From an uncultured Collinsella sp. (GTDB lineage: Bacteria; Actinomycetota; Coriobacteriia; Coriobacteriales; Coriobacteriaceae), in the NCBI GenBank assembly GCA_900550825.1, contig URTZ01000014.1, forward strand, positions 1-21,566: a stretch of 21,566 nucleotides of DNA, given 5' to 3'. Each line of letters starts with the position of its first letter. Position 1 is the first letter of the stretch. The notes under the pieces were generated by a model. That model had not been told where the DNA came from, did not search any database, and worked only from the letters and a program-made list of their open reading frames with translations. The position numbers and the translations under genes are program-made. Below are positions 1 to 11,196 of this stretch, piece by piece.

Positions 1-1172
1 ACGCCGTGGAAGTTGAAGCCGCCGGTGCCCAGGTTGGGGCAGGGCAGGCCGCGGAACGACAGCTGCGCACCGTCGGTACCACCGCGAATCGGCAGCACCT
101 GGGGCTCAATGCCGCAGGCAAGGTAGGCTTCCTTGGCGACATCGATAAGCTCGGGGTAGTCACGCACGATCTCGGCCATGTTGCGGTACTGCTGCTTGAT
201 CTCGACCGTCACGAGTTCCTCGCCCAGGCGCTGGTTGAGCAGTGCTGCGGCGGCATCCATCAGCTCGAGCTTCTGCTGGAACTTGGCGGCATCGTGATCA
301 CGGACGATATAGCGCGCCGTGGCATGGTCGACCGTTGCCGAGACGCCCTCAAGGTGATAGAAGCCCTCGTAGCCCTCGGTGTATTCCGGACGCTGCTCGT
401 AGGGGAGCAGGGCATTGAAGTCGCAGAACAGATTGCCCGCGTTGACCATGCGGCCCTTGGCGTCACCGGGATGGATGGACTGGCCCTCAAAGCGAACGGT
501 TGCCTCGGCGGCGTTAAAGCACTCCCACTCCAGCTCGCCAATGGGACCGCCGTCGACCGTGTAAGCGTACTTGCAGCCAAAGGCCTCGATGTCCAACAGC
601 TCGGCGCCGTGACCGATTTCTTCGTCTGGGCAAAAACAAATGCCGAGTGCGGGGTGGGGCAGCGAGGGGTCCTGAGCGATACGCGCGACAAGCGCCATGA
701 TCTCGGCGACGCCGGCCTTGTCGTCGGCGCCCAGCAGCGTGGTGCCGTCACTGCAGACCAAGTCCTCACCCACAAGGTCGTTCAGGGCGGGAAGCTTGGC
801 GGTGCTCATGGCCACGGGCTTGCCGTCAACGGTACCGCAGACCAGGTCGCCGCCTTCGTAGCGCACGATGTGCGGCTTCACGCCGGCGCCCGGCGCAACC
901 TCGGTGGTGTCGAGGTGCGCGATCAGGCCCAGGGCGGGCTTGTCCTCCGCGCCCGCGCTCGCAGGAATATGCGCGCAGACGTAGGCATGCTCGGTCACAT
1001 GGGCATCGGCCGCGCCGAGCTCGCGCAGCTCCTCGGTCAGCACATTAGCAAGGTCAAACTGAACGGTGCTCGAAGGCACCTGGTCGCAGTTTGCATCCTC
1101 GGATTGCGTGTTGATTTGGACGTAGCGCAAAAAGCGCTCAAGGACGTCGGGGTTCGTGGTGTTGTTTTCCAT
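1..1172 (-). CDS. pepT: peptidase T (tripeptide aminopeptidase), 3' end cut by window edge
   Basis: Cytosolic M20-family dizinc aminopeptidase that removes the N-terminal residue from tripeptides. The frame stays open to base 1, so 390 complete codons are visible; the family is about 410 residues, so roughly 20 C-terminal residues are missing. Visible metal and catalytic motifs are HLDT (His86, Asp88), GADDKAG (bridging Asp150), PDEEIG (Glu184/Glu185), VDGG (Asp208), a substrate-site RGGTDG segment near the C-terminus, and the final zinc histidine in the closing NFHG (His389). All are in the expected order. The ATG at 1172-1170 is preceded by GGAG at about 8 bases. It is transcribed divergently from the metal-dependent repressor, across a 120-base gap. 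The long plus-strand frame over the same DNA is an antisense shadow. Identification is confident; the 3' end cannot be assessed. Confidence 0.95.
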   Translation of the reverse strand, partial: MENNTTNPDVLERFLRYVQINTQSEDANCDQVPSSTVQFDLANVLTEELRELGAADAHVTEHAYVCAHIPASAGAEDKPALGLIAHLDTTEVAPGAGVKPHIVRYEGGDLVCGTVDGKPVAMSTAKLPALNDLVGEDLVCSDGTTLLGADDKAGVAEIMALVARIAQDPSLPHPALGICFCPDEEIGHGAELLDIEAFGCKYAYTVDGGPIGELEWECFNAAEATVRFEGQSIHPGDAKGRMVNAGNLFCDFNALLPYEQRPEYTEGYEGFYHLEGVSATVDHATARYIVRDHDAAKFQQKLELMDAAAALLNQRLGEELVTVEIKQQYRNMAEIVRDYPELIDVAKEAYLACGIEPQVLPIRGGTDGAQLSFRGLPCPNLGTGGFNFHG

Positions 1173-1220
1173 AAAGACCGCTCCAATCTTGGTCGTCGTG
1201 TGCAACAAGAACTCTAGCAC

Positions 1221-1261
1221 GGTATGCCACAGCATGCCGCGACGGGCGGATGGGGTAGAAT
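1221..1261 (+). promoter_or_regulatory. possible promoter/operator of the DtxR-family operon
   Basis: The divergent gap between pepT and the repressor holds an imperfect palindrome, GGTATGC-CACA-GCATGCC (1221-1238), with a single T/C difference between arms. A -10-like TAGAAT lies at 1256-1261. The -35 position for that hexamer falls inside the palindrome and is a poor match by itself (CATGCC). Such placement suits a repressor site. That it is the operator of the adjacent repressor is inference; it does not resemble the textbook DtxR or MntR boxes. Confidence 0.35.
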
Positions 1262-1292
1262 CAGCCTTTGAAAGCAGAAGGGACGGAAGGTC

Positions 1293-1715
1293 ATGGATAC
1301 GACAAATAGCTCGCGCGAGCTGCACCTAACGGTGGCGAACGAAGACTACTTGGAGTGCATGGTTCGCATCGAAAACGAAGAAGGGGAGACCAATGGCGTG
1401 CGATCGGTCGACATCGCGCAGCGTCTTGGTGTCTCCAAGGCATCGGTCAATAAGGCGGTTTCGGCGCTTAAGGCGTCCGAGCTTGTCGAGCAATCGCATT
1501 ACGGCAAGGTCATCCTGACCGACCGTGGTCGCGAGGTCGGCACGGCAATCTGGTACCGTCATCGCCTTATCCGCACGTTTTTGGTCCAGGAGCTTGGCGT
1601 CGATTTTGAGCGGGCCGATTCCGAGGCGTGCATGATGGAACATGCGCTTTCCGAGGACACGATGAGCCGCTGGCTCGCCTATCTCGAAAAACAGGGAATC
1701 AGCGTCGAGGAATAG
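1293..1715 (+). CDS. DtxR/MntR-family metal-dependent transcriptional repressor
   Basis: Cytosolic DNA-binding repressor of 140 residues, the short MntR-like size without a C-terminal SH3-like domain. Residues about 36-83 form the winged helix-turn-helix (SVDIAQRLGVSKASVNKAVSAL, then wing and LTDRG). Residues about 88-132 form the metal-binding dimerisation domain, with YRHRL and the EACMMEH motif. Candidate metal ligands are Asp18, Glu21, His90, Cys113, Glu116 and His117. The N-terminal Asp/Glu pair matches MntR, whereas Cys-x-x-Glu-His matches DtxR/IdeR, so whether it senses Mn, Fe or another metal cannot be read from sequence. The ATG has a GGAAGG just upstream. The homocysteine methyltransferase starts 12 bases after its stop, implying one operon. 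Family assignment is firm; targets are unknown. Confidence 0.88.
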   Translation: MDTTNSSRELHLTVANEDYLECMVRIENEEGETNGVRSVDIAQRLGVSKASVNKAVSALKASELVEQSHYGKVILTDRGREVGTAIWYRHRLIRTFLVQELGVDFERADSEACMMEHALSEDTMSRWLAYLEKQGISVEE

Positions 1716-1727
1716 CGAAACACATAT

Positions 1728-2621
1728 ATGGATACGAGTTATTACAACCGCTTTGGTGCCGAGGAACTTGCGCGCCGCTTGTCGAGCGAGACCTTGTTGG
1801 CGCAGGGCCCCATGGGCAGTGTCTTGTTGAGTGAGTACGATGCCGCCGACATTCCACCGGCGTTTTGGAATCTGGCAGAGCCGCAGACCGTTTCTCGTAT
1901 CCATCGCCTGTATGTCGCCGCCGGTGCGCAGGTGCTCATTACCAATACCTTTCAGGCATCAAGCTATGCCCTCAAGCAAGATCAGATTACGCCGTCCGTG
2001 GCTGAGGTCAATCGCGGTGCCGTCGACGATGCGCGCCAGGCGCACCCTCAGCTGCTGCTGGGCTCGATGGGCCCGATCGGCATTGAGTGGTTTGCCGAAG
2101 ACTCTACCGAGTATCGAGAAATCCGAGGCATTTCGCGAGAGCAGGCATACGCCCTGCTCAATGCTGGTGTTGACGGTCTGCTGATTGAGACGGTGACATC
2201 TATCCGTAATTTGCAGCCCATGCTTGCCGGCGCCCAGGATGCCGCCGACGGCATGCCTGTTTTGGTGAGTTTTGTCGTTGACGATAAAGGCGACCTGTTG
2301 GGCGATGGCCTCAACATCGAGGCAGCCGTTTTGTACGCCGAAAAACACGGCGCAAATTCGGTTGGTGTTAATTGCTGTTCGCTTGCGGCCGCGAACGCGG
2401 CGGTGCCCAGGATGGTTGCATCGGCGACTACTCCCGTCACGGTGCGTCCCAACGTAGGCGATCCGGTCCAGACTCAGGATGGCCCCGTATGGCACGAGAA
2501 CCCCGAAGCTTTCGCGCGCGCATGCATCGAATGGAGACATGCCGGTGCCGCAATGGTGGGCAGTTGCTGTGGAACCACGGCAATCACTACGGCCGCGATG
2601 GCCGAGGCGCTCGATATATAA
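1728..2621 (+). CDS. homocysteine S-methyltransferase family protein
   Basis: A 297-residue stand-alone homocysteine-binding domain, as in MmuM/BHMT or the N-terminal module of MetH. It is expected to transfer a methyl group to homocysteine to give methionine. The three zinc-binding cysteines of the family are present: Cys216 in GVNCC, and Cys280/Cys281 in GSCCGTT. The N-terminal family motif is altered: residues 26-34 read QGPMGSVLL where most relatives have DGAMGT. Segments LITNTFQAS (70-78) and VDGLLIETVTS (148-158) also fit the barrel. The methyl donor (S-methylmethionine, betaine or a corrinoid/folate protein) cannot be told. The ribosome site is poor (GAGG about 15 bases before ATG), so it may be translationally coupled to the repressor 12 bases upstream. 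An intrinsic terminator follows directly. Confidence 0.88.
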   Translation: MDTSYYNRFGAEELARRLSSETLLAQGPMGSVLLSEYDAADIPPAFWNLAEPQTVSRIHRLYVAAGAQVLITNTFQASSYALKQDQITPSVAEVNRGAVDDARQAHPQLLLGSMGPIGIEWFAEDSTEYREIRGISREQAYALLNAGVDGLLIETVTSIRNLQPMLAGAQDAADGMPVLVSFVVDDKGDLLGDGLNIEAAVLYAEKHGANSVGVNCCSLAAANAAVPRMVASATTPVTVRPNVGDPVQTQDGPVWHENPEAFARACIEWRHAGAAMVGSCCGTTAITTAAMAEALDI

Positions 2622-2626
2622 AGGGC

Positions 2627-2656
2627 AAAACCGCTCCATACGGGGCGGTTTTTTTT
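2627..2656 (+). terminator. intrinsic terminator of the repressor/methyltransferase operon
   Basis: Stem AAAACCGCTCC (2627-2637) pairs with GGGGCGGTTTT (2642-2652) with one T-G wobble around a 4-base loop, and the right arm runs into eight T residues (2649-2656). It begins six bases after the methyltransferase stop codon. Confidence 0.92.
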
Positions 2657-2780
2657 ATTGCCTGCATGTCCTCGGCAGCATTTGCCCAAATGGTGAATGC
2701 TGGTGCCGGCAGGTTGCCGAGTGCATGTTGCGGGTATACCCCATGCGTACCATGATCCAAACACTGTGAGGTGTCTGCGC

Positions 2781-4181
2781 GTGTGCGCGATAATTCATTT
2801 TGGAACTGACGGTTGGCGCGCTCGCGTCGATGAGGACTTCACTGCCGATAACGTTGCCCGTATCGCCGATGCCGTCGGCGAGTTGTGGCAAAAGACCAAT
2901 CCGGGCAAAACGGTATATATAGGGTTCGACACCCGGCCCCTGGCGCGCGAGTTCGCTGAGCTTGCGGCGGGCGTGCTAGCAGCGCACGGGCTAGACGCCG
3001 TGCTCGCTTCGCGACCTGTCCCGACCCCTGCCCTTACGTGGGCGGCGGCTTATGACGGTGAAGCGTGCGGCGCGCTCATGGTGACGGGGTCCCATCATCC
3101 GCAGGGCTATCTGTGCCTCAAGATTCGCATGGGTGACGGCTCGACCGCCAACCAGGATGTCATCGAAGAGCTCGAAGAGACTATGGCTCCCGAGCCAATG
3201 GGGATCGAGGGGCAATATCGCACCGCGGATATCATTCCTGACTATATGCAGGCGGTGGCATCATTTGTCGATGCCGAAGCCATCCGCGCCGCGCACTTGC
3301 GCGTGGTTGTCGATCCCATGGGCGGCGCAGCCCAGGGCTATCTAGCCGACTTGCTGCGCGAGCTTGGCGTTGAGGTGCACGAGATTCACGCCGGGCAGGC
3401 GTCTGACCAAGAAGATATCTGCCCCGACCCCGTTGAACCGTGGGTGGACGCTTGCGAGCGCACGGTTATCGAGGACGGAGCTTGCGCTGGCCTGGTGACC
3501 GACGGCGACGCCGACCGTATCGGCGCGGTTGACGAGCGCGGCAGATATATACATCCGCATCAGATCATGGCGCTCGTTTTGGGCGACTTAGTTCAATTTC
3601 GTAACTTGGAGGGGCGCGTCGTCGTCAACCTTTCATGCTCGACGCTCGTGCGTCGCATTGCCGAGGCGCTTGGCTGCCGCGTGACCGTCAAACCAGTCGG
3701 TTTCAAATATATAGCGGCGGAGATGAAGAAGGGCGGCGTCCTCATAGGCGGCGAAGAAGCCGGTGGTATCGGCATCGCCGCGCATATGCCCGAGCGCGAT
3801 GGAATCCTCGCCTGTCTGATTCTGTGTGAGCTTATGGCAAAGACGGACGCGCCTTTGGGCGTTCTGGTCGACCAACTCGAGGACAGTTTTGGTAAGACGA
3901 GTTACGGTCGACGCGACTTGCGCCTTGAGGCCGAAGATGCCGAAACGTTACGAACCCTGCTGCCGGGCGTAAACCCCAAGTCGATTTGTGGCAAGGTGCC
4001 GCAAAACGTTAGTCATATGGACGGCTTGCGTCTGTCATTCGAGGATGACACGTGGCTGCTGGTCCGTCCTAGCGGGACCGAACCAGTGGTGCGCGTCTAC
4101 GCCGAGGGGTTCTCGGTGGAAGAACGTGATGAGTTGCTCGATGCTGGCTGTGCTTTAGCTAGGGGGACGTATCCGCTTTAA
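2781..4181 (+). CDS. phosphoglucomutase/phosphomannomutase family protein
   Basis: Alpha-D-phosphohexomutase, 466 residues from a GTG start, interconverting hexose 1- and 6-phosphates for glycogen or cell-envelope sugar synthesis. All four family loops are present: the phosphoserine loop VTGSHHP (catalytic Ser104), metal loop TDGDADRIG (Asp241, Asp243, Asp245), sugar-binding GGEEAGG (323-329) and phosphate-binding RPSGTEP (429-435). The N-terminal IHFGTDGWR is the normal family opening, and the GTG at 2781 has GAGG about 9 bases upstream. An ATG at 2697 would add 28 residues unlike the family, so I reject it. The active-site loop is unusual: most members read TASHNP, here Gly and His replace Ala and Asn. 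Substrate (glucose, mannose or glucosamine phosphate) is unresolved. It is monocistronic by position; the rRNA leader follows. Confidence 0.9.
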   Translation: MCAIIHFGTDGWRARVDEDFTADNVARIADAVGELWQKTNPGKTVYIGFDTRPLAREFAELAAGVLAAHGLDAVLASRPVPTPALTWAAAYDGEACGALMVTGSHHPQGYLCLKIRMGDGSTANQDVIEELEETMAPEPMGIEGQYRTADIIPDYMQAVASFVDAEAIRAAHLRVVVDPMGGAAQGYLADLLRELGVEVHEIHAGQASDQEDICPDPVEPWVDACERTVIEDGACAGLVTDGDADRIGAVDERGRYIHPHQIMALVLGDLVQFRNLEGRVVVNLSCSTLVRRIAEALGCRVTVKPVGFKYIAAEMKKGGVLIGGEEAGGIGIAAHMPERDGILACLILCELMAKTDAPLGVLVDQLEDSFGKTSYGRRDLRLEAEDAETLRTLLPGVNPKSICGKVPQNVSHMDGLRLSFEDDTWLLVRPSGTEPVVRVYAEGFSVEERDELLDAGCALARGTYPL

Positions 4182-4368
4182 CCATGAGACTGCCTTATAT
4201 AAAGAGATGCTCGGCGAGCGGTAGTTAACGGCTGGCAAACGTTAGTCGGATCACAAGATGTGTAGGAAATGTGTACGCCCAGATTCCCGCCCACGGCGCC
4301 CCTCCGGTCTGGCAATATATCTCCTTGCCGCGCGGCCCGGTCGGACCGGATCAGCCGCGCAGGCGTGC

Positions 4369-4420
4369 ACCTTGAGAACCGGATACTGCGAGGATGGACA
4401 CTCACTTCAGTGTCGCATCC
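4369..4420 (+). promoter_or_regulatory. boxA-like element plus hairpin in rRNA leader (putative antitermination site)
   Basis: The sequence ACCTTGAGAACCGGATA (4369-4385) resembles the TTTGAGAAC core near actinobacterial rrn antitermination boxes. It is followed by a hairpin: GGATG and GACACT (4392-4402) pair with AGTGTC and CATCC (4409-4420), 11 pairs with one bulged G. A related copy sits in the 16S-23S spacer at 6219-6270, which supports function. Role in Nus-dependent antitermination is inferred. Confidence 0.5.
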
Positions 4421-4561
4421 GGGCAGACATCGAACCATTTGAAATGGTCTAACTTGGATTTGTTTTTCGCAAGGCCGCCGAGAGGCGGCCCCGAGAAATT
4501 CCTTTTCCTATCTAATAGAACCATATGAATCGAACGGAACCGATCAGCGATGACTGAGAGG

Positions 4562-4574
4562 ACCGGACGGGCTC
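4562..4574 (+). repeat. 16S processing stem, left arm
   Basis: ACCGGACGGGCTC is the exact reverse complement of GAGCCCGTCCGGT at 6149-6161, on the far side of the 16S gene. Such a flanking stem is the usual RNase III substrate that releases pre-16S rRNA. Confidence 0.85.
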
Positions 4575-4589
4575 GAAGCCCATATATTT

Positions 4590-6098
<1,509 letters not shown>

Positions 6099-6148
6099 GG
6101 GAGATAAATCTTCTAGAGAGAAAACACTTTAACTCGAATAGAGGGCAG

Positions 6149-6161
6149 GAGCCCGTCCGGT
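6149..6161 (+). repeat. 16S processing stem, right arm
   Basis: GAGCCCGTCCGGT, exact complement of 4562-4574, lying 54 bases after the 16S 3' end. Confidence 0.85.
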
Positions 6162-6218
6162 GGATGTCGCCCGCGATGAAGTCCCCGCAGCACCCGGTCC
6201 CCGGGGTCGCACCCGCGT

Positions 6219-6270
6219 ACCTTGAGAGCCGCATAGCGATAGGAGAGAGATGGAAGATCCAATTCTTCCA
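6219..6270 (+). promoter_or_regulatory. boxA-like element plus hairpin in 16S-23S spacer
   Basis: ACCTTGAGAGCCGCATA (6219-6235) differs from the leader copy at 4369-4385 at only two positions. It too is followed shortly by a hairpin: TGGAAGA (6251-6257), loop TCCAAT, TCTTCCA (6264-6270). The pattern of leader and spacer copies matches the known placement of rrn antitermination boxes in other bacteria. Function is inferred. Confidence 0.5.
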
Positions 6271-6476
6271 GACTCGATTCTTTTCTGCGATTTATCAGAC
6301 AGAATGATAGCAATCATTCATCCGATCCAAACAAGAAGAATTCACTTATTTATGAGTGAGGAGCATCTGATCGCGAGCACAGTGAAACGGACTGTGCCGC
6401 GGTATGAGATACCCGAATTGCGACATACGAGCGCTATTCATGATATCGATTAATTAACTTTAGCGACACGTGGATA

Positions 6477-6487
6477 TCCCGCGGGCC
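6477..6487 (+). repeat. 23S processing stem, left arm
   Basis: TCCCGCGGGCC pairs exactly with GGCCCGCGGGA at 9484-9494 beyond the 23S gene. A further interrupted pairing between the mature ends (GCGGT...CCG...AAGA near 6492-6505 with TCTT...CGG...ACCGC near 9463-9476) continues the stem inward. Confidence 0.8.
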
Positions 6488-6497
6488 CGATGCGGTC

Positions 6498-9473
<2,976 letters not shown>

Positions 9474-9483
9474 CGCACCTCGC

Positions 9484-9494
9484 GGCCCGCGGGA
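9484..9494 (+). repeat. 23S processing stem, right arm
   Basis: GGCCCGCGGGA, exact complement of 6477-6487, just after the 23S 3' end in the 147-base 23S-5S spacer. That spacer holds no tRNA or coding sequence that I can recognise. Confidence 0.8.
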
Positions 9495-9620
9495 CATGCG
9501 CTCACGCGCGGTCCGGGCACGAGGATGCCCCCGAGTCACATCTTTCCTATGCGCCATGCGGCCCCCAGGGCACGCAGATATCGACCCAGGACACCGAAGA
9601 TACGGTGGGCGCCGCCCACC

Positions 9621-9737
9621 GGTCAGCGGCCAGAGCATGGGGGGCACGCCCGGTCCCGTTCCGAACCCGGAAGCTAAGCCCCATCGCGCCGAGAGTACTG
9701 CGGGGTCAGCCCGTGGGAGGCCAGGGCGCCGCTGACC
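9621..9737 (+). rRNA. rrf: 5S ribosomal RNA
   Basis: 117-base 5S rRNA. The terminal helix is perfect: GGTCAGCGGC (9621-9630) with GCCGCTGACC (9728-9737). Internal landmarks CCCGTTCCGAACCCGGAAG and TAAGCCCC are the standard loop B/C signature. Precursor pairing extends five more bases on each side (9616-9620 with 9738-9742). An alternative hairpin uses the upstream CCACC bases. Confidence 0.95.
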
Positions 9738-9771
9738 GGTGGACGGCACCGAGCCGTGCGCTTGAACTGAG

Positions 9772-9803
9772 AAGGGGGAGGCCTCGCGGCATCCCCCTTT
9801 TTT
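9772..9803 (+). terminator. rRNA operon intrinsic terminator
   Basis: AAGGGGGA (9772-9779) pairs with TCCCCCTT (9792-9799); inside it GCC (9781-9783) and GGC (9788-9790) can stack around a TCGC loop, separated by one G/A mismatch. Six T residues follow from 9798. It lies 35 bases after 5S and closes the operon. Confidence 0.93.
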
Positions 9804-9870
9804 GCGTTGTATATACGTTGTACTTTGGGACCTAGCTCTCCCGTATGTGCTCTTACTGTTTGGCTGTATT

Positions 9871-9901
9871 TTGAGTCCATCTAGTGTATTTGAGCGATAA
9901 T
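9871..9901 (+). promoter_or_regulatory. possible coaE promoter
   Basis: TTGAGT (9871-9876) and GATAAT (9896-9901) resemble -35 and -10 hexamers, but the 19-base spacer is longer than optimal. A promoter is expected here because the rRNA terminator separates coaE from upstream transcription. Confidence 0.35.
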
Positions 9902-9929
9902 TACTCGCATTGGCGTTAGGGAGGGCTTG

Positions 9930-10571
9930 ATGTTTACCGTATTTGTCTTGGGCAATATTGCTTCGGGTAAGTCAACTGCCTGCCGCTATTTCGAATCTCG
10001 TGGCGCTATGCTTATCGATCTGGATGAGCTTGCAAAATCGCTGTATGTGCCGGGCTCTGATATCGTCAATACACTCGCGGATGAATTCGGTTGGGACATT
10101 TTGGATGAGGAAGGCGGCATTCGCCGCGGCATCCTCGCTTCTCGAGCTTTCGCTTCTCCTGATTCGGTCGCACGGCTCAATGGCATCGTGCATCCCGTTC
10201 TGATTGAACAGCTTTCGCTTAGGATTCTCGATCCGGTTTGTTGTACGGTTTCATCTCCCCGTTATCCTTTTGCGGTGGTCGAGGTTTCTGCTCCGACTGG
10301 TTTTGAGGATGCATTTGGCTTGGCTGATGAAATTTTGGTCATCAGCGCCCCTTTGTCAGTTCGTCGCGAGCGCGCTATTCAACGTGGCATGGAGCCATCT
10401 GATTTTGATGCCCGTTCTGCTTGCCAGCCCGAAGAGTCTGCGCTGTGCAATCTCGCTACAACTGTGATTGACAATGCGGCAGACGATAACTCGCTCTTTG
10501 AACAACTGGACGCATGGCTTTCGCGCCATGGGTTCGGGGATGTAGCGGATAAGGAGGAGGCCGATGCCTAA
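9930..10571 (+). CDS. coaE: dephospho-CoA kinase, divergent member
   Basis: Cytosolic P-loop kinase of 213 residues catalysing the last step of coenzyme A synthesis, ATP-dependent phosphorylation of the ribose 3' hydroxyl of dephospho-CoA. Walker A is GNIASGKST (8-16). The family's IDLDELAK segment (29-36) and the conserved HP of the lid region (88-89, IVHPVL) are present. RRERAIQRG (145-153) matches the C-terminal arginine-rich lid. It departs from typical CoaE where VxDVPLLFE is expected: here VVEVSAPTGFED (117-127 or so). I choose the ATG at 9930 over the TTG at 9927 because of GGGAGGG at 9919-9925; that spacing is slightly short. The transglycosylase start overlaps its last eight bases. 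Confidence 0.82.
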   Translation: MFTVFVLGNIASGKSTACRYFESRGAMLIDLDELAKSLYVPGSDIVNTLADEFGWDILDEEGGIRRGILASRAFASPDSVARLNGIVHPVLIEQLSLRILDPVCCTVSSPRYPFAVVEVSAPTGFEDAFGLADEILVISAPLSVRRERAIQRGMEPSDFDARSACQPEESALCNLATTVIDNAADDNSLFEQLDAWLSRHGFGDVADKEEADA

Positions 10572-11145
10572 GACACGTTTCCTTACGTGGTATCGCCTTA
10601 TACCGCTGGCTGCCGTTTTTGCCTTCGGCCTTATCTCATTCGTTTACTCATATGCTCCTGCCGCTTTCTTTAAGCCGCTGTATCCGATTGACTACGAGGC
10701 GTATGTAAAGCAATCCAGTATTTCGCATAATCTGGATCCGTATCTGGTGTGCGCTGTCATTAAGTCTGAATCGAATTGGGATCCCGAGGCCGAGTCGAAT
10801 CAGGGTGCTCAGGGATTGATGCAGCTGATGCCCGAGACTGCCCAGGATATGATCGCCAAGGGCCTTGTCGACGGTGCCGAGTATTCGGCCGACAACCTTA
10901 ACGATCCGGCTACGAATATCGAGTTTGGCTGTGCGTATCTTTCGTATCTTCTAGCGTATTTTAACGGGTCGACTGACAGTGCCATTGCCGCCTATAACGC
11001 CGGCATGGGCAATGTCGACGGATGGGCGCAGCAGAGTACGTCGCTTCATAATGCAATCACCTTTCCCGAGACGCAGGCGTATCTGATTCGTGTCAATAAT
11101 GCCTGGGTTCGCTACAAAACCCTCTATCCCGATCGGTTCGTATAG
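10564..11145 (+). CDS. membrane-anchored lytic transglycosylase (SLT domain)
   Basis: A 193-residue peptidoglycan lytic transglycosylase that cleaves the MurNAc-GlcNAc bond, releasing 1,6-anhydro products, on the outer face of the membrane. Residues about 11-31 form one hydrophobic segment after a basic N-terminus (KTRFLTWYR), suggesting an uncleaved anchor. The catalytic domain has IKSESNW with catalytic Glu69, GLMQLMPETA (84-93), and AIAAYNAGMGNVDGW near residue 140-154; these are the three SLT/goose-lysozyme-fold signatures. Length is short, with no LysM or SH3 wall-binding domain. Strong GGAGGAGG precedes its ATG, inside the end of coaE, so the two genes are translationally linked. Role in growth, secretion-apparatus assembly or turnover cannot be told. 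Confidence 0.9.
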   Translation: MPKTRFLTWYRLIPLAAVFAFGLISFVYSYAPAAFFKPLYPIDYEAYVKQSSISHNLDPYLVCAVIKSESNWDPEAESNQGAQGLMQLMPETAQDMIAKGLVDGAEYSADNLNDPATNIEFGCAYLSYLLAYFNGSTDSAIAAYNAGMGNVDGWAQQSTSLHNAITFPETQAYLIRVNNAWVRYKTLYPDRFV

Positions 11146-11165
11146 GACTATGCCTGCCGCCTGCG

Positions 11166-11171
11166 TATACT
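11166..11171 (+). promoter_or_regulatory. possible -10 element of uvrB
   Basis: TATACT lies 26 bases before the uvrB ATG in the 51-base gap after the transglycosylase gene. No good -35 is seen at 16-18 bases upstream, and no LexA-type GAAC-N4-GTTC box is seen in this gap. uvrB may also be read through from coaE. Confidence 0.25.
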
Positions 11172-11196
11172 GCAGATATATGAGTTAGGAGTATCC

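Larger units (their letters stand above)
4182..4589 (+). other. rRNA operon leader region
   Basis: Non-coding stretch of 408 bases between the mutase stop and the mature 16S end. It holds a boxA-like element with hairpin (4369-4420), a small palindrome ACCATT-TGA-AATGGT (4434-4448), a stable hairpin GGCCGCC-GAGA-GGCGGCC with a GNRA-type loop (4473-4490), and the left arm of the 16S processing stem (4562-4574). AT-rich hexamers at 4196-4203 (TATATAAA) and 4316-4321 (TATATC) could be -10 elements, but I found no matching -35, so no promoter is called. Nothing here codes for protein. Confidence 0.75.

Noticed and set aside
6..1217. 403-codon plus-strand open frame
   Set aside because: It is antisense to pepT, has no recognisable family motif, and the minus-strand reading contains every peptidase T metal ligand in order.
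1173..1292. SAM or cobalamin riboswitch ahead of the methyltransferase operon
   Set aside because: The gap is too short and has none of the conserved riboswitch core sequences.
2697..2780. Upstream ATG giving a 494-residue mutase
   Set aside because: The added 28 residues do not resemble the family, which starts with the FGTDGWR strand; the GTG at 2781 has a suitable ribosome site.
4473..4490. GGCCGCC-GAGA-GGCGGCC hairpin as a terminator of the mutase gene
   Set aside because: No T run follows on either strand; it fits better as an rRNA leader stem.
11146..11196. LexA box before uvrB
   Set aside because: GGTTCG near 11135 gives only one half-site; the partner GAAC is absent at the proper spacing.
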